Source of the DNA: JBBTUF01 sp038063855
GTDB taxonomy: Bacteria > Patescibacteriota > Minisyncoccia > Ryanbacterales > GWA2-47-10b
NCBI GenBank assembly: GCA_038063855.1
Contig: JBBTUF010000030.1
Span: forward strand, 1 to 38,636
Length of the DNA stretch: 38,636 nucleotides
Reading direction: 5' to 3'
A program made the position numbers and the translations under genes. Position 1 is the stretch's first letter. The number at the start of each line of letters is the position of its first letter. Positions 8,388 to 16,407 of the stretch are shown here, piece by piece. The notes under the pieces are model-generated. The model made no database searches and was not told the origin of the DNA. It saw only the letters and a list, made by a program, of their open reading frames with translations.

Positions 8388-9122
8388 ATGCAGGTTGGAG
8401 TAACGGACTTAAGCGTAGAAGAAAGGGCAGAGTATTTACGCCTTCAGAAAAAAGTCGGTTGGAGACGGACGGGAACAGATGTTTTTGAGAGTTTCTTCTC
8501 AATTCTTCCAATGGTGCCAGGTGAACTTGCCGTCGTGCGAAAAATCGACGACGTCGATTCCATCCTCATGTGGCACCGGAGTGACGAGCATTACACGGGC
8601 TGGCACATGCCAGGCGGGTACCTGCTTTTGGGTGAGTCGGATGAGGAGTGGGTTAGGCGTGTGCTCAAAAAAGAGACAAGTCTCGAACTCGGTCACTTCT
8701 ACCAGATCCGTACCTTCAACACGCCGCCATCCACTGGCTGGGTGCCGAATCATCAAATGGCGCACTTTTTCTTGTGTGAGACGGAAGGCGAGCCTACCAA
8801 CGGCAAGTTCTTTCCGCTCGCCGAGCTCCCCGAAGATACGCTCGGTCATCACAAGAAGTACATCGAGTGGCTCCGCGCATATGTTATGCGCACGGAGACG
8901 ATGTGCGAGCATGGGATTCGGTATGATCACCCACCATTACCCGTGGAAAAAATGCCTACGTGGGGCAAATGGGCGATCGTAAGGCGATGGGAGGAGGAAG
9001 GACAAGAGTATTTTTCAAGGTGGGGTATATTCGATACACTCGATGGGGCTTTGGAGGAATTCTCTCTGCGTGGCAGTCATCCTCTCTTTGTGATCGACGA
9101 CCAAGGTCTTCAGATTCTGTAG
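8388..9122 (+). CDS. Nudix-fold protein with C-terminal extension
   Basis: This 244-residue protein has a Nudix-like core at about residues 50-165: ILMWHRSDEHYTGWHMPGGY, GES at the first Glu of the box, then WVRRVLKKETSLEL where a canonical box would have RExxEExG. The RE and EE positions are degraded, so catalysis is doubtful or altered. FPLAELPEDTLGHHKKYIEW resembles the end of a Nudix domain. The last ~75 residues (PTWGKWAIVRRWEEEGQEYF onward) are an extra segment I do not recognise. I chose ATG 8388 because GAAGAGG lies about 7 bases upstream. A GTG immediately before it is in frame. It sits between rfbF and rfbG, looks more GC-rich than its neighbours and has its own promoter and terminator, so it appears to be an inserted unit. 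Confidence 0.7.
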   Translation: MQVGVTDLSVEERAEYLRLQKKVGWRRTGTDVFESFFSILPMVPGELAVVRKIDDVDSILMWHRSDEHYTGWHMPGGYLLLGESDEEWVRRVLKKETSLELGHFYQIRTFNTPPSTGWVPNHQMAHFFLCETEGEPTNGKFFPLAELPEDTLGHHKKYIEWLRAYVMRTETMCEHGIRYDHPPLPVEKMPTWGKWAIVRRWEEEGQEYFSRWGIFDTLDGALEEFSLRGSHPLFVIDDQGLQIL

Positions 9123-9150
9123 CTGAAAGAAAGGAGAGGAAAGTTCAAAC

Positions 9151-9190
9151 AAGGCGAAACCCAGCGGGGTTTCGCCTTTTCTTTTTTTTA
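9151..9190 (+). terminator. Rho-independent terminator of the third Nudix gene
   Basis: A perfect 12-bp stem, AAGGCGAAACCC (9151-9162) paired with 9167-9178 around the loop AGCG, followed by a long T-rich run to 9190. It isolates the Nudix gene from rfbG. Confidence 0.92.
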
Positions 9191-9200
9191 CGTGTTGCTC

Positions 9201-9229
9201 TTGCGAAAATATTGTTTTTGTTGTATCGT
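9201..9229 (+). promoter_or_regulatory. Candidate promoter for rfbG
   Basis: TTGCGA (9201-9206), 17 bases, TATCGT (9224-9229). Transcription would begin near 9236, 4 bases before the ATG at 9240. The upstream terminator means rfbG needs its own promoter. Confidence 0.4.
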
Positions 9230-9239
9230 TACATCCGAT

Positions 9240-10235
9240 ATGAACCATGGCTATTGGCGACATAAAAACGTATTTGTTACCGGCGCGACCGGTCTTTTGG
9301 GCTCGTGGCTGGTGAAATATTTGGTTGATGCCGGTGCAAATGTAACGGCACTTGTGCGTGATATTGTGCCCCATTCAAATCTATATCGCTCTGGATATGC
9401 AAACAAAATAAATATTGTTCGGGGGAGTCTCGAAAATTATTCTACGCTCGAACGAGCTATGGCTGAGTATGAAATTGATACTGTCTTTCATGCGGGCGCT
9501 CAAACGATTGTAGAAGTCGCAAATCGCAATCCACTTTCAACGTTTGAAACAAATATTCGTGGTACATGGAATATTTTGGAAGCCGCGCGTCGCAATCCAA
9601 CGGTAAAAAAAATTATTGTAGCATCGAGTGATAAGGCGTACGGCACGCACAAAGTTCTTCCATATACTGAAGAGGCCGCATTGCAAGGCAAACATCCGTA
9701 CGATGTTTCAAAAAGTGCTGCAGATCTTATTGCGCATACCTATTACAATACATACAAATTGCCAGTTGCGATTACTCGATGCGGAAATTTTTTTGGCGGA
9801 GGTGATATGAATTTTAATCGAATTATTCCCGGAACAATTCGTGCTGTTCTATCGGGTGAGGCGCCTGTTATTCGTTCTGATGGGTCATTTATTCGCGATT
9901 ATTTTTATATTGAAGACGGCGCATATGCATATTTGACTCTTGCTGAACGCATGGATGACACTCGTATTCACGGGCAAGCGTTTAATTTTTCAAATGAAAG
10001 TCAAATGACCGTCCTCGATGTGACAAGAAAAATTCTGACGGCAATGGGTAGTAATCTTGAGCCGAGAGTGCTTGGTACCGCAACGCATGAGATCCCGCAT
10101 CAGTATTTATCAGCGCAAAAAGCGCGTGAGATGCTCGCGTGGAAATCCCAATTCACATTTGACGAAGCATTATCGAAGACTATCGACTGGTACCGAAATT
10201 TCTTCCACACTGTATTATATGAGAAAAAAAATTAA
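9240..10235 (+). CDS. rfbG: CDP-glucose 4,6-dehydratase
   Basis: RfbG converts CDP-glucose to CDP-4-keto-6-deoxyglucose. The 331-residue protein is an extended SDR: GATGLLG (residues 14-20) binds NAD, SSDKAYG contains a conserved Ser and Lys-Tyr segment, and YDVSK supplies the catalytic Y-x3-K. FETNIRGTWNILEA and RCGNFFGGGDMNFNRIIPG are typical of the RfbG group and distinguish it from dTDP-glucose dehydratases. I chose ATG 9240, just after a promoter-like region; the frame extends to 9192 but runs into the upstream terminator region. The 3' end overlaps the next gene by 17 bases, so translation of the two is probably coupled. It acts after rfbF (7504-8226). Confidence 0.9.
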   Translation: MNHGYWRHKNVFVTGATGLLGSWLVKYLVDAGANVTALVRDIVPHSNLYRSGYANKINIVRGSLENYSTLERAMAEYEIDTVFHAGAQTIVEVANRNPLSTFETNIRGTWNILEAARRNPTVKKIIVASSDKAYGTHKVLPYTEEAALQGKHPYDVSKSAADLIAHTYYNTYKLPVAITRCGNFFGGGDMNFNRIIPGTIRAVLSGEAPVIRSDGSFIRDYFYIEDGAYAYLTLAERMDDTRIHGQAFNFSNESQMTVLDVTRKILTAMGSNLEPRVLGTATHEIPHQYLSAQKAREMLAWKSQFTFDEALSKTIDWYRNFFHTVLYEKKN

Positions 10236-11532
10236 ATCAGCTGAAAAATTACGAGTGCCGTACGCGTTGTCGGTGCATGGGCGGGAGGAAGAGCGCGCTG
10301 TAGCTGCGGTTATTCGTGAACATCGTACGAATACGGGTCGTGAAGTTTCCGCTTTCGAAAAAGATATTGCAAAAGTCTTTGCAAAAAAATATGGTGTTAT
10401 GGTGAATTCTGGTTCTTCGGCAAATTTGCTTGCTATCGAAATTCTGAATTTGCCGCCAGGGTCGGAGGTGATTACGCCGGCGCTTACTTTTAACACTACT
10501 GTAGCGCCTCTTTTACAGAAAGGACTTGTTCCGGTGTTTGTTGATGTAAAGTTGGGAACGTATTTAATTGATGTTGATGCGATTGAAAAACATATAACAA
10601 AAAAGACTCGCGCACTCATGATTCCGCTTTTGATTGGTAATATTCCTGACATGGCACGACTTCGTGCGATTGCGAATAAACACAAATTATTTTTTATTGA
10701 AGATTCGTGCGACACTCTCGGAGCCACTTTCCGGGGAAAGCCGACGGGCACATGGTCGGACATATCAACAACAAGTTTTTTTGGTTCTCATATTATTAAT
10801 GCCGCTGGTGGCGGTGGAATGATCATGGTTAATGATCAAAAGTGGTACCGTCAGTTGTTAGTTCTTCGCGGGTGGGGTCGATCATCATCTTTGTTTGCAG
10901 AGTCAGAAGATATGAGTATTCGCTTTGCGTCAAATCTTGAAGGTATCCCATACGATGGTAAATTTATTTTTACGGAAGTTGGGTATAATTTTTTGCCACT
11001 CGAAATTAGTGCTGCATTTGGGCGAGTGCAACTTTCAAAGTTAGGTAAATTTACAAAAACACGACAGAAAAATTTTGCAACACTGACCACATTTTTTTCA
11101 AAATATAAAGATATTTTTGATTTGCCAATTCAAAATAAGGAAGTACGTACAAATTGGCTTGCATATCCGCTCATGATTAGAGACTCAGCTCCTTTTGAGC
11201 GCCTTGAGCTTGTGCAATTTCTTGAGCAAAACAATATTCAGACGCGCCCAGTATTTACGGGTAACATTCTTCGACAGCCTGTGATTTCAAGAGCGTCCAT
11301 AAATGTAGCTGGTGATTATGTTGCAATTAATCACGAAACTCATCGACAGGTCGTAACTAAGCTCGCATCATCTTTAAAAACAGTAAGTCATCCGAATACT
11401 GACCAAATTATGAGACGCGCATTTTTGATTGGATGCCATCATGGTATTGAATCTGTTCATATTAAGCGTATTCAATCAGCGTTTGAAGAATTTTTAAGTA
11501 GTCATGGAATCCAAAAAACTAATCGAATCTAA
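10219..11532 (+). CDS. rfbH: RfbH/ColD-like PLP-dependent 3-dehydratase lacking most Fe-S cysteines
   Basis: This 437-residue DegT/DnrJ/EryC1-fold protein has exactly the length of CDP-6-deoxy-L-threo-D-glycero-4-hexulose-3-dehydrase (E1). The internal aldimine Lys is replaced by His in SFFGSHIINAAGGGG (His at about residue 191), the hallmark of sugar 3-dehydratases as opposed to aminotransferases. E1 binds [2Fe-2S] through Cys-x57-Cys-x1-Cys-x7-Cys. Here the first Cys is present (EDSCDT, residue 164) but the other three aligned positions are Ser, Ser and Met (RGWGRSSSLF and following). ColD, a dehydratase that uses PLP and glutamate without an Fe-S cluster, also has His. No E3-type reductase is in the window. 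The product may be a 3,6-dideoxyhexose precursor. ATG 10219 overlaps the rfbG stop. Confidence 0.85.
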   Translation: MRKKIKSAEKLRVPYALSVHGREEERAVAAVIREHRTNTGREVSAFEKDIAKVFAKKYGVMVNSGSSANLLAIEILNLPPGSEVITPALTFNTTVAPLLQKGLVPVFVDVKLGTYLIDVDAIEKHITKKTRALMIPLLIGNIPDMARLRAIANKHKLFFIEDSCDTLGATFRGKPTGTWSDISTTSFFGSHIINAAGGGGMIMVNDQKWYRQLLVLRGWGRSSSLFAESEDMSIRFASNLEGIPYDGKFIFTEVGYNFLPLEISAAFGRVQLSKLGKFTKTRQKNFATLTTFFSKYKDIFDLPIQNKEVRTNWLAYPLMIRDSAPFERLELVQFLEQNNIQTRPVFTGNILRQPVISRASINVAGDYVAINHETHRQVVTKLASSLKTVSHPNTDQIMRRAFLIGCHHGIESVHIKRIQSAFEEFLSSHGIQKTNRI

Positions 11533-12463
11533 AAAAATATCGGTCGTTATTCCATGCTATAACGAGGCGGAAAACATTTCTGAGCTGTACGAACGACTTA
11601 GTGTGGTTTTAAAAAATATAACGACACAATACGAAATCATTTTCGTTGATAATCTGAGTACTGATCGTTCAGAAAATATTTTTCGAAATTTGGCTGAAAA
11701 AGACAAAAATGTTTCAGTATTGTTTTTCTCGCGCAATTTTGGGCACTCACAATATGGGTATTCAGCGGGCACGGAATACGCAACAGGAGATGCGGTTATA
11801 TGGATGGAAGGAGATCTGCAAGACCCGCCAGAGGTTATACCAAGATTTGTAGAAAAATGGCTTGAAGGATTTGATGTTGTATATGGTATTCGTCCGCGTG
11901 GCGCTGGCTCATCTATCTCTCGTTTTGCGAGACGGATATTTTATTACATTTTTCATAAACTCTCTTATCTTAATGTGCCACGTGATGTCGGAGATTTTTC
12001 TCTTCTTGATCGTAAAGTTGTTGATATATTCAATGCCATGCCGGAACGATCTCGTTTTGTTCGAGGGCTTCGTGCATGGATCGGTTTTCACCATACGGGC
12101 GTTGAGTATAAACGAGCTGAACGAACGGGAGGAGTGACATCTAATCCAAGTTTACGTCGTAATATCTGGTGGGCGAAAAAATTTATTTTTTCATTTTCTT
12201 ATGCTCCTCTCGAGTTCATTTCTTTACTTACGGTTTGGCTTTGTTTATTTACATTTCTTTTGTTGATTGTGAGTATATTTTTTGCTCTCAAGTCTCAGAT
12301 TTCATGGTTTATGGTAACAGGCGGGGTTGTCCTCGCACTGTTTCTGCTAGCGCCTTTAATTGCGATTGCAATTTTAGCGGAAGTAGTTGGCATTATTTTT
12401 GAGGAAGTAAAGAACCGGCCGAAGTATATTATTGAAGAAATTCTCAATAATCATCATAAGTAA
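11504..12463 (+). CDS. GtrB/DPM1-like GT2 polyprenyl-phosphate glycosyltransferase
   Basis: This 319-residue membrane glycosyltransferase has a GT2 catalytic domain (about residues 10-230) with ISVVIPCYNEAENI, IIFVDNLSTDRS, SRNFGHSQYGYSAG, EGDLQDPPE (DxD-like site) and the R-x-x-S-type segment NAMPERSRFVRGL. Two strongly hydrophobic helices follow (about 240-265 and 273-302). This is the architecture of enzymes that load glucose or another sugar onto undecaprenyl phosphate at the inner face. The product could feed the GT39-like transferase at 6080-7471. The start overlaps the previous gene by 29 bases, so the two are likely co-transcribed. No Shine-Dalgarno is visible. Confidence 0.88.
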   Translation: MESKKLIESKKISVVIPCYNEAENISELYERLSVVLKNITTQYEIIFVDNLSTDRSENIFRNLAEKDKNVSVLFFSRNFGHSQYGYSAGTEYATGDAVIWMEGDLQDPPEVIPRFVEKWLEGFDVVYGIRPRGAGSSISRFARRIFYYIFHKLSYLNVPRDVGDFSLLDRKVVDIFNAMPERSRFVRGLRAWIGFHHTGVEYKRAERTGGVTSNPSLRRNIWWAKKFIFSFSYAPLEFISLLTVWLCLFTFLLLIVSIFFALKSQISWFMVTGGVVLALFLLAPLIAIAILAEVVGIIFEEVKNRPKYIIEEILNNHHK

Positions 12464-12509
12464 TTCATGATTGCAATTCATAAATTTTAAAGGCATACTA
12501 TAAGGCAAT

Positions 12510-14759
12510 ATGCCAAATCTTGAACGAGTGCTTTTGTGGAGTATCAGAATCCTTTTTGGGCTTCTTTTATTTTTTACCCCTCTTATTATATCTCCGTCTC
12601 TTTTTTTCCCGTATATAACAGGAAAAAATTTCTTTTTCCGCATTATAGTCGAGTTGATGTTGAGCGCATGGGGGGCGCTCGCGATTTTAAATGCTGCGTA
12701 TCGCCCACGCATGAATATGCTTTTTGCGAGCGTTACTTTTTTTATAGGTTCGCTGACGCTCGCAACAATTTTTGGCGCAAATCCGTATCATAGTTTTTGG
12801 TCAAATTTTGAGAGAATGGAAGGTCTTATAACGTATCTTCATCTCTTTGCATTATTTTTAGTTCTTTCAGCAACTTTACGAACAAAAAAAGAGTGGGCAA
12901 TGTTTCTGCACATTTCGCTCGCATCAGGTATTATTATGGGGCTTTACGGTACTTGTGAGCACTTTTTTTATAGCCACGATCCGTTTACACAGGCAGGAAA
13001 TTTTTGTAAAACAGGTTCTGGGGGAACGCGAATATATGCAACTCTCGGAAATTTTATTTACCTTACGGTATTCATGATGTTTAATATGTTCTTTACGGTG
13101 GTGTTATTTTTTTCTGTTCAAGCGCGATGGCAAAAGAGTGTTTATTTCGGGGTCTTTTTATTTGATATTTGCATATTTTTGTTAGCTGGAAGTCGAGGTC
13201 CTGTTGTTGGATTGGGAGTAGCTTGTTTTGTTATGGCTTCATGTTTTGCACTATTTGTAAAGAATAGACGCTATAAATATATGGCGCTTGGAGTTTTGGG
13301 TTTAATTATTATACTTACCCTTGTTTTGTTGCAATTTAAAGATTCTAGACTAATTCAAGAAAATCCATTTTTGAGTCGCTTGAGCTCGCTTACTTCGCTT
13401 AAGCTTGCAGATCAACCTCGTTTTAAAATATGGAAAATGGGCATTCATGCATTTCAAGAGCGTCCGTTGTTTGGTTGGGGTCCTGAAAATTTTATTATTC
13501 CATACGCAAAATATTATGATCCAACTTTGTATGGCAATGAACCATGGTTCGATCGGGTGCATAATATGTCTCTTGAGTGGCTTGTGGATGCGGGTATTGT
13601 TGGTTTTGCTTCCTATCTTTGCATGCTCATTGCTGTATTCTATACGATTTCAGTTTGCGTTCGAAAAAAGAAGATACCACTTTGGATGGGCGTTCTTTTT
13701 GTTGGGCTTTTAGTAGCATATATTGTCCAAAATCTTTTTGTGTTCGATACTATTACGAATTATATATATTATTTCAGTCTTTTAGCTTTTTTGCATACGT
13801 GTATTGTAGAAGATAAATCGCAAAAACATTCCAGAGTTGAGTCCGGGCAACTTGTCGGAGCTTCATTTGCAATTTTACTTGGATTTGTGATGATATTTGT
13901 TTTAAATGTTAGACCGATTCAGGCAGCTTCACAGCTTTTGGTTGCGCTTTCATCGACTCAAAATGCAAAAACAACTGACGACATATTAACTGCATTCAAG
14001 GGCGCTTTTGATTTGGGTACTTTTGGGATAAGCGAGATGCGCGAACGCCTTGCGGACATCACAATGCAAGGAGTTCAAGCAACAGATAAACCGCAAATAT
14101 TTTTACCACTTCTTGATAAATCTATCGGAGAGCTTACAAGAGAAGTTGAAGAAAATCCCCAAGTAGCAAAAAACCTAATTTTTTTGGCAAAGCTTCAAAG
14201 TGCCAGAGTTAGTATCACTGGCAAAGACGCAAGTAGAGCAGAGGCTTCGTACGAGCAAGCACTTGCACTTGCACCTAATTATCCTCAAACCTATCTTGGG
14301 TTGGCAGAATTTTATTTAATTACGGGTCAAAATGAAAAAGCAACTGTAGCAAGTACTAAAGCGCTTGAACTTGCGGCTCTCAATAGTGATTTATTTTATA
14401 CTGTTCTTTCATCTTATGTTTTAGCGGAAGATTATATTGGTGCAAAAAAAATGCTTGAAAAATATATTGGAGGGAAAATGCTTCCTCCATATAATGCACA
14501 TGATAGTGATAAGGAAATTCGCATTTTAATCCAGCGATCTCTTCGAACAAATAAAAATCTTGCTGACAAAATCGAATTTTATAAGGAGCTAAATAAAGAA
14601 TTTGATCACCCATTCCTCTTCGTTGGATTTGCGCAAACCTACGGGCAGATGGGGAATAGAGCAAAAGCGCGCGAATATGCGCTCAAAGCTGCTGAAGCGG
14701 ATCCAACTCTTCAGGAACAAGTGAATAAATTTCTCAAGAGTCTAGATTCTTTGCCGTAA
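12510..14759 (+). CDS. O-antigen ligase/polymerase (Wzy_C) with C-terminal TPR repeats
   Basis: This 749-residue protein has an N-terminal polytopic membrane region (about residues 1-470) and a soluble C-terminal part. SRGPVVGLGVAC (about residue 229) and GWGPENFIIPYAKYYDP followed by RVHNMSLEWLVDAGIVGF (about 323-370) are the conserved Wzy_C/WaaL loop and helix, with the His of VHN the likely catalytic residue. TPR-like units follow, e.g. ASYEQALALAPNYPQTYLGL and AREYALKAAEADPTL (about 570-740). It probably ligates or polymerises lipid-linked glycans on the outer face, with the TPR part binding partners. TACTAT ends 8 bases before the start. It converges on the phosphotransferase gene with only 9 bases between, and no terminator is seen there. 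Confidence 0.88.
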   Translation: MPNLERVLLWSIRILFGLLLFFTPLIISPSLFFPYITGKNFFFRIIVELMLSAWGALAILNAAYRPRMNMLFASVTFFIGSLTLATIFGANPYHSFWSNFERMEGLITYLHLFALFLVLSATLRTKKEWAMFLHISLASGIIMGLYGTCEHFFYSHDPFTQAGNFCKTGSGGTRIYATLGNFIYLTVFMMFNMFFTVVLFFSVQARWQKSVYFGVFLFDICIFLLAGSRGPVVGLGVACFVMASCFALFVKNRRYKYMALGVLGLIIILTLVLLQFKDSRLIQENPFLSRLSSLTSLKLADQPRFKIWKMGIHAFQERPLFGWGPENFIIPYAKYYDPTLYGNEPWFDRVHNMSLEWLVDAGIVGFASYLCMLIAVFYTISVCVRKKKIPLWMGVLFVGLLVAYIVQNLFVFDTITNYIYYFSLLAFLHTCIVEDKSQKHSRVESGQLVGASFAILLGFVMIFVLNVRPIQAASQLLVALSSTQNAKTTDDILTAFKGAFDLGTFGISEMRERLADITMQGVQATDKPQIFLPLLDKSIGELTREVEENPQVAKNLIFLAKLQSARVSITGKDASRAEASYEQALALAPNYPQTYLGLAEFYLITGQNEKATVASTKALELAALNSDLFYTVLSSYVLAEDYIGAKKMLEKYIGGKMLPPYNAHDSDKEIRILIQRSLRTNKNLADKIEFYKELNKEFDHPFLFVGFAQTYGQMGNRAKAREYALKAAEADPTLQEQVNKFLKSLDSLP

Positions 14760-14768
14760 ATAAAAAGT

Positions 14769-16109
14769 TTACCGACCTTGTCGTGACAAGATTACCATGA
14801 ATGTTTTGAGTGCGATTGCAAGGTCAAGTCCTATGTCACGATTTTTAATGTAGAACAAATCGTATTGAAGTTTTAAAATTGTATCGTCAATCGAGGCGTA
14901 ATAGTAGGGAGGGTTTATTTGTGCCCATCCAGAAAGCCCAGGGCGCACAAGATGACGCATGTCATAAAAAGGAATTTCTTTACGCAAATTTTCAACAAAT
15001 TCCGGCCGTTCCGGCCGGGGTCCTATAAAGGATAATTCACCCACAAGCACATTCCAAAGTTGCGGAAGTTCATCGATACGAGTGGCACGTAGAATTTTTC
15101 CGACGTGGGTGATTCGCCTGTCGTTGGTTTGTGACCATTCAGCGCCGCTCAATTCTGCGGTGCCATCAGAATTGAGTGCTTTCATTGTTCGAAATTTATA
15201 TAATGTAAATACAAGTCCCATTTTGCCGACACGTTTTTGCCTAATAAATATAGGGCCGGAAGAATCGAGCTTGATGGCGAATGCAGCTAGTGGGAGGAGC
15301 GGGAGAAACACAAGACCAAATATACATGCAAAAATAATATCAATACCGCGCTTGAGGGACTCAAAAAATATTTTTTCTGTTTCAGAGATATTTTCAAGAA
15401 ACCATACTTTTGAAATAAGTGCGACAGGAATTTTCCCTAGGAGTCGTTCATAAAATATGGTAGCGTCAACAAAACGGATACCACTATGAAGCGCTTCATA
15501 AATTCCATGTACAAAATTAACGTCTGACTGCATTTCGCGTGGCGCTATGACAATATCGATTGATTCACTTGCTAGGGTTACGAGTGTCTGTGGGTCAATT
15601 GCGGTTATCCGAGAGACGAGTTGATAACCAAGCTGAGGATACTGTTTAATAGTGCTTGCAAGTTCTTCAATATCTTTTGATGATCCGAGAAGCATTACTC
15701 GGGTTTTTGAAGATGCTTTGATTGAGAAAATAAAAAAGATATGCCATACGGCAAGAAGTATTCCAGTTACAATAAGATTTAATATGAGATTAATTCTTGG
15801 GGCAATAGTGAATTCGCGAACGAAATAAAAAAGACCAATCGATACAACACCACAGGCAAGCATGGAATATAGAATCGATTGAAGAATTGTTTGAATTTCG
15901 ATTGTGGTACGAGCTTCATAAAGCCTGGCGATATAAAAGATAAGAATCCAGATAGCAAATATAATACTAAACGGGAGAATATTGAGTTCCCAAGCCTTTC
16001 CAAACCCAAGAGGACCATAACGCACGACGAGCGTTATAGCCAATCCTAAATTAAGTAGGAGGATATCTCCTGCGACAAGGATGAATGTTCTATAGGTACC
16101 AAGTGACAT
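14769..16109 (-). CDS. Polyprenyl glycosyl-1-phosphate transferase (WbaP/WcaJ-type)
   Basis: This enzyme transfers a sugar-1-phosphate from a nucleotide sugar to undecaprenyl phosphate, the first step of glycan assembly. Five N-terminal membrane helices are followed by a CoA-binding-like domain (VMLLGSSKDIEELA) and the C-terminal bacterial sugar transferase domain: SLKRGIDIIFACIFGLVFLP, DSSGPIFIRQKRVG, LYKFRTMKA, LRATRIDELPQLWNVLVGEL, FIGPRPERPEF and RHLVRPGLSGWAQIN. These are the hallmark motifs. I chose ATG 16109 (446 residues), because a strong minus-strand promoter with -10 TATACT at 16131-16126 lies 16 bases upstream. An ATG at 16166 would put that promoter inside the gene. It is the only initiating transferase in the window, so it probably begins the glycan made by the upstream cluster. 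Confidence 0.9.
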   Translation of the reverse strand: MSLGTYRTFILVAGDILLLNLGLAITLVVRYGPLGFGKAWELNILPFSIIFAIWILIFYIARLYEARTTIEIQTILQSILYSMLACGVVSIGLFYFVREFTIAPRINLILNLIVTGILLAVWHIFFIFSIKASSKTRVMLLGSSKDIEELASTIKQYPQLGYQLVSRITAIDPQTLVTLASESIDIVIAPREMQSDVNFVHGIYEALHSGIRFVDATIFYERLLGKIPVALISKVWFLENISETEKIFFESLKRGIDIIFACIFGLVFLPLLPLAAFAIKLDSSGPIFIRQKRVGKMGLVFTLYKFRTMKALNSDGTAELSGAEWSQTNDRRITHVGKILRATRIDELPQLWNVLVGELSFIGPRPERPEFVENLRKEIPFYDMRHLVRPGLSGWAQINPPYYYASIDDTILKLQYDLFYIKNRDIGLDLAIALKTFMVILSRQGR

Positions 16110-16125
16110 AATATGATTCTGACCC

Positions 16126-16154
16126 AGTATAATGTGTATAACGCCACTTGACAA
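16126..16154 (-). promoter_or_regulatory. Promoter of the polyprenyl phosphotransferase gene
   Basis: On the minus strand: TTGTCA (complement of 16149-16154), exactly 17 bases, TATACT (complement of 16126-16131). The predicted start of transcription is about 9 bases before ATG 16109. The -35 shares bases with a divergent plus-strand -35 (TTGACA 16148-16153). Confidence 0.6.
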
Positions 16155-16176
16155 ATACTTAGCCATGTCTTACACT
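16148..16176 (+). promoter_or_regulatory. Divergent promoter toward murB
   Basis: TTGACA (16148-16153), exactly 17 bases, TACACT (16171-16176), with transcription predicted from about 16183. Its -35 is the mirror image of the phosphotransferase promoter's -35, so the two may compete for RNA polymerase. Confidence 0.5.
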
Positions 16177-16182
16177 GAAGGC

Positions 16183-16274
16183 ATATGTGGGTGTTTTAGT
16201 GTCTTCGATGCTAAAACTTCAAATATGTCCGCACAAAAGCCCCCTTTGGGGGCTTTTGTGTTTTCAGTTTTTTG
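16183..16274 (+). ncRNA. Short terminated leader transcript or small RNA upstream of murB
   Basis: Between the plus-strand promoter and murB the RNA would contain a stem-loop, GTTTTAG/CTAAAAC (16193-16217), and then an intrinsic terminator (16232-16274). The unit is either an attenuated leader for murB or a free small RNA of about 90 bases. No family is recognised. This is inferred from promoter and terminator alone. Confidence 0.35.
16232..16274 (+). terminator. Intrinsic terminator between promoter and murB
   Basis: A perfect 13-bp stem, CACAAAAGCCCCC (16232-16244) paired with 16248-16260 around TTT, followed by TTTTCAGTTTTTT. No plus-strand gene ends upstream, so it acts on a leader or small RNA and could regulate murB by attenuation. 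Confidence 0.75.
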
Positions 16275-16295
16275 TATTCTATAGCTTCATATATT

Positions 16296-16407
16296 ATCAT
16301 GGGCATATGATGTCGGAGGTTTCGAGGGCTAATGAAGCTGGCACTCACATCAGGACATATGTATGGAGTTAAACCCTTCATTGGCCCTCGAAGAACCTGA
16401 CCATGAT
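16296..16407 (+). promoter_or_regulatory. Long structured leader enclosing the murB start codon
   Basis: 16321-16337 pairs with 16376-16392 over 17 positions, all Watson-Crick except one U-G. The helix extends outward by AGGT (16317-16320) with ACCT (16395-16398) across a 2-base bulge, and closes with ATCATGG (16296-16302) against CCATGAT (16401-16407), which contains the murB ATG. The apical loop is 38 bases and includes the palindrome ACATATGT. It is not a riboswitch class I recognise. Confidence 0.55.

Noticed and set aside
16317..16398. Integron attC-like site
   Set aside because: A GTTAAAC sits in the loop, but no matching RYYYAAC is placed on the other side, and no integrase or cassette array is seen.
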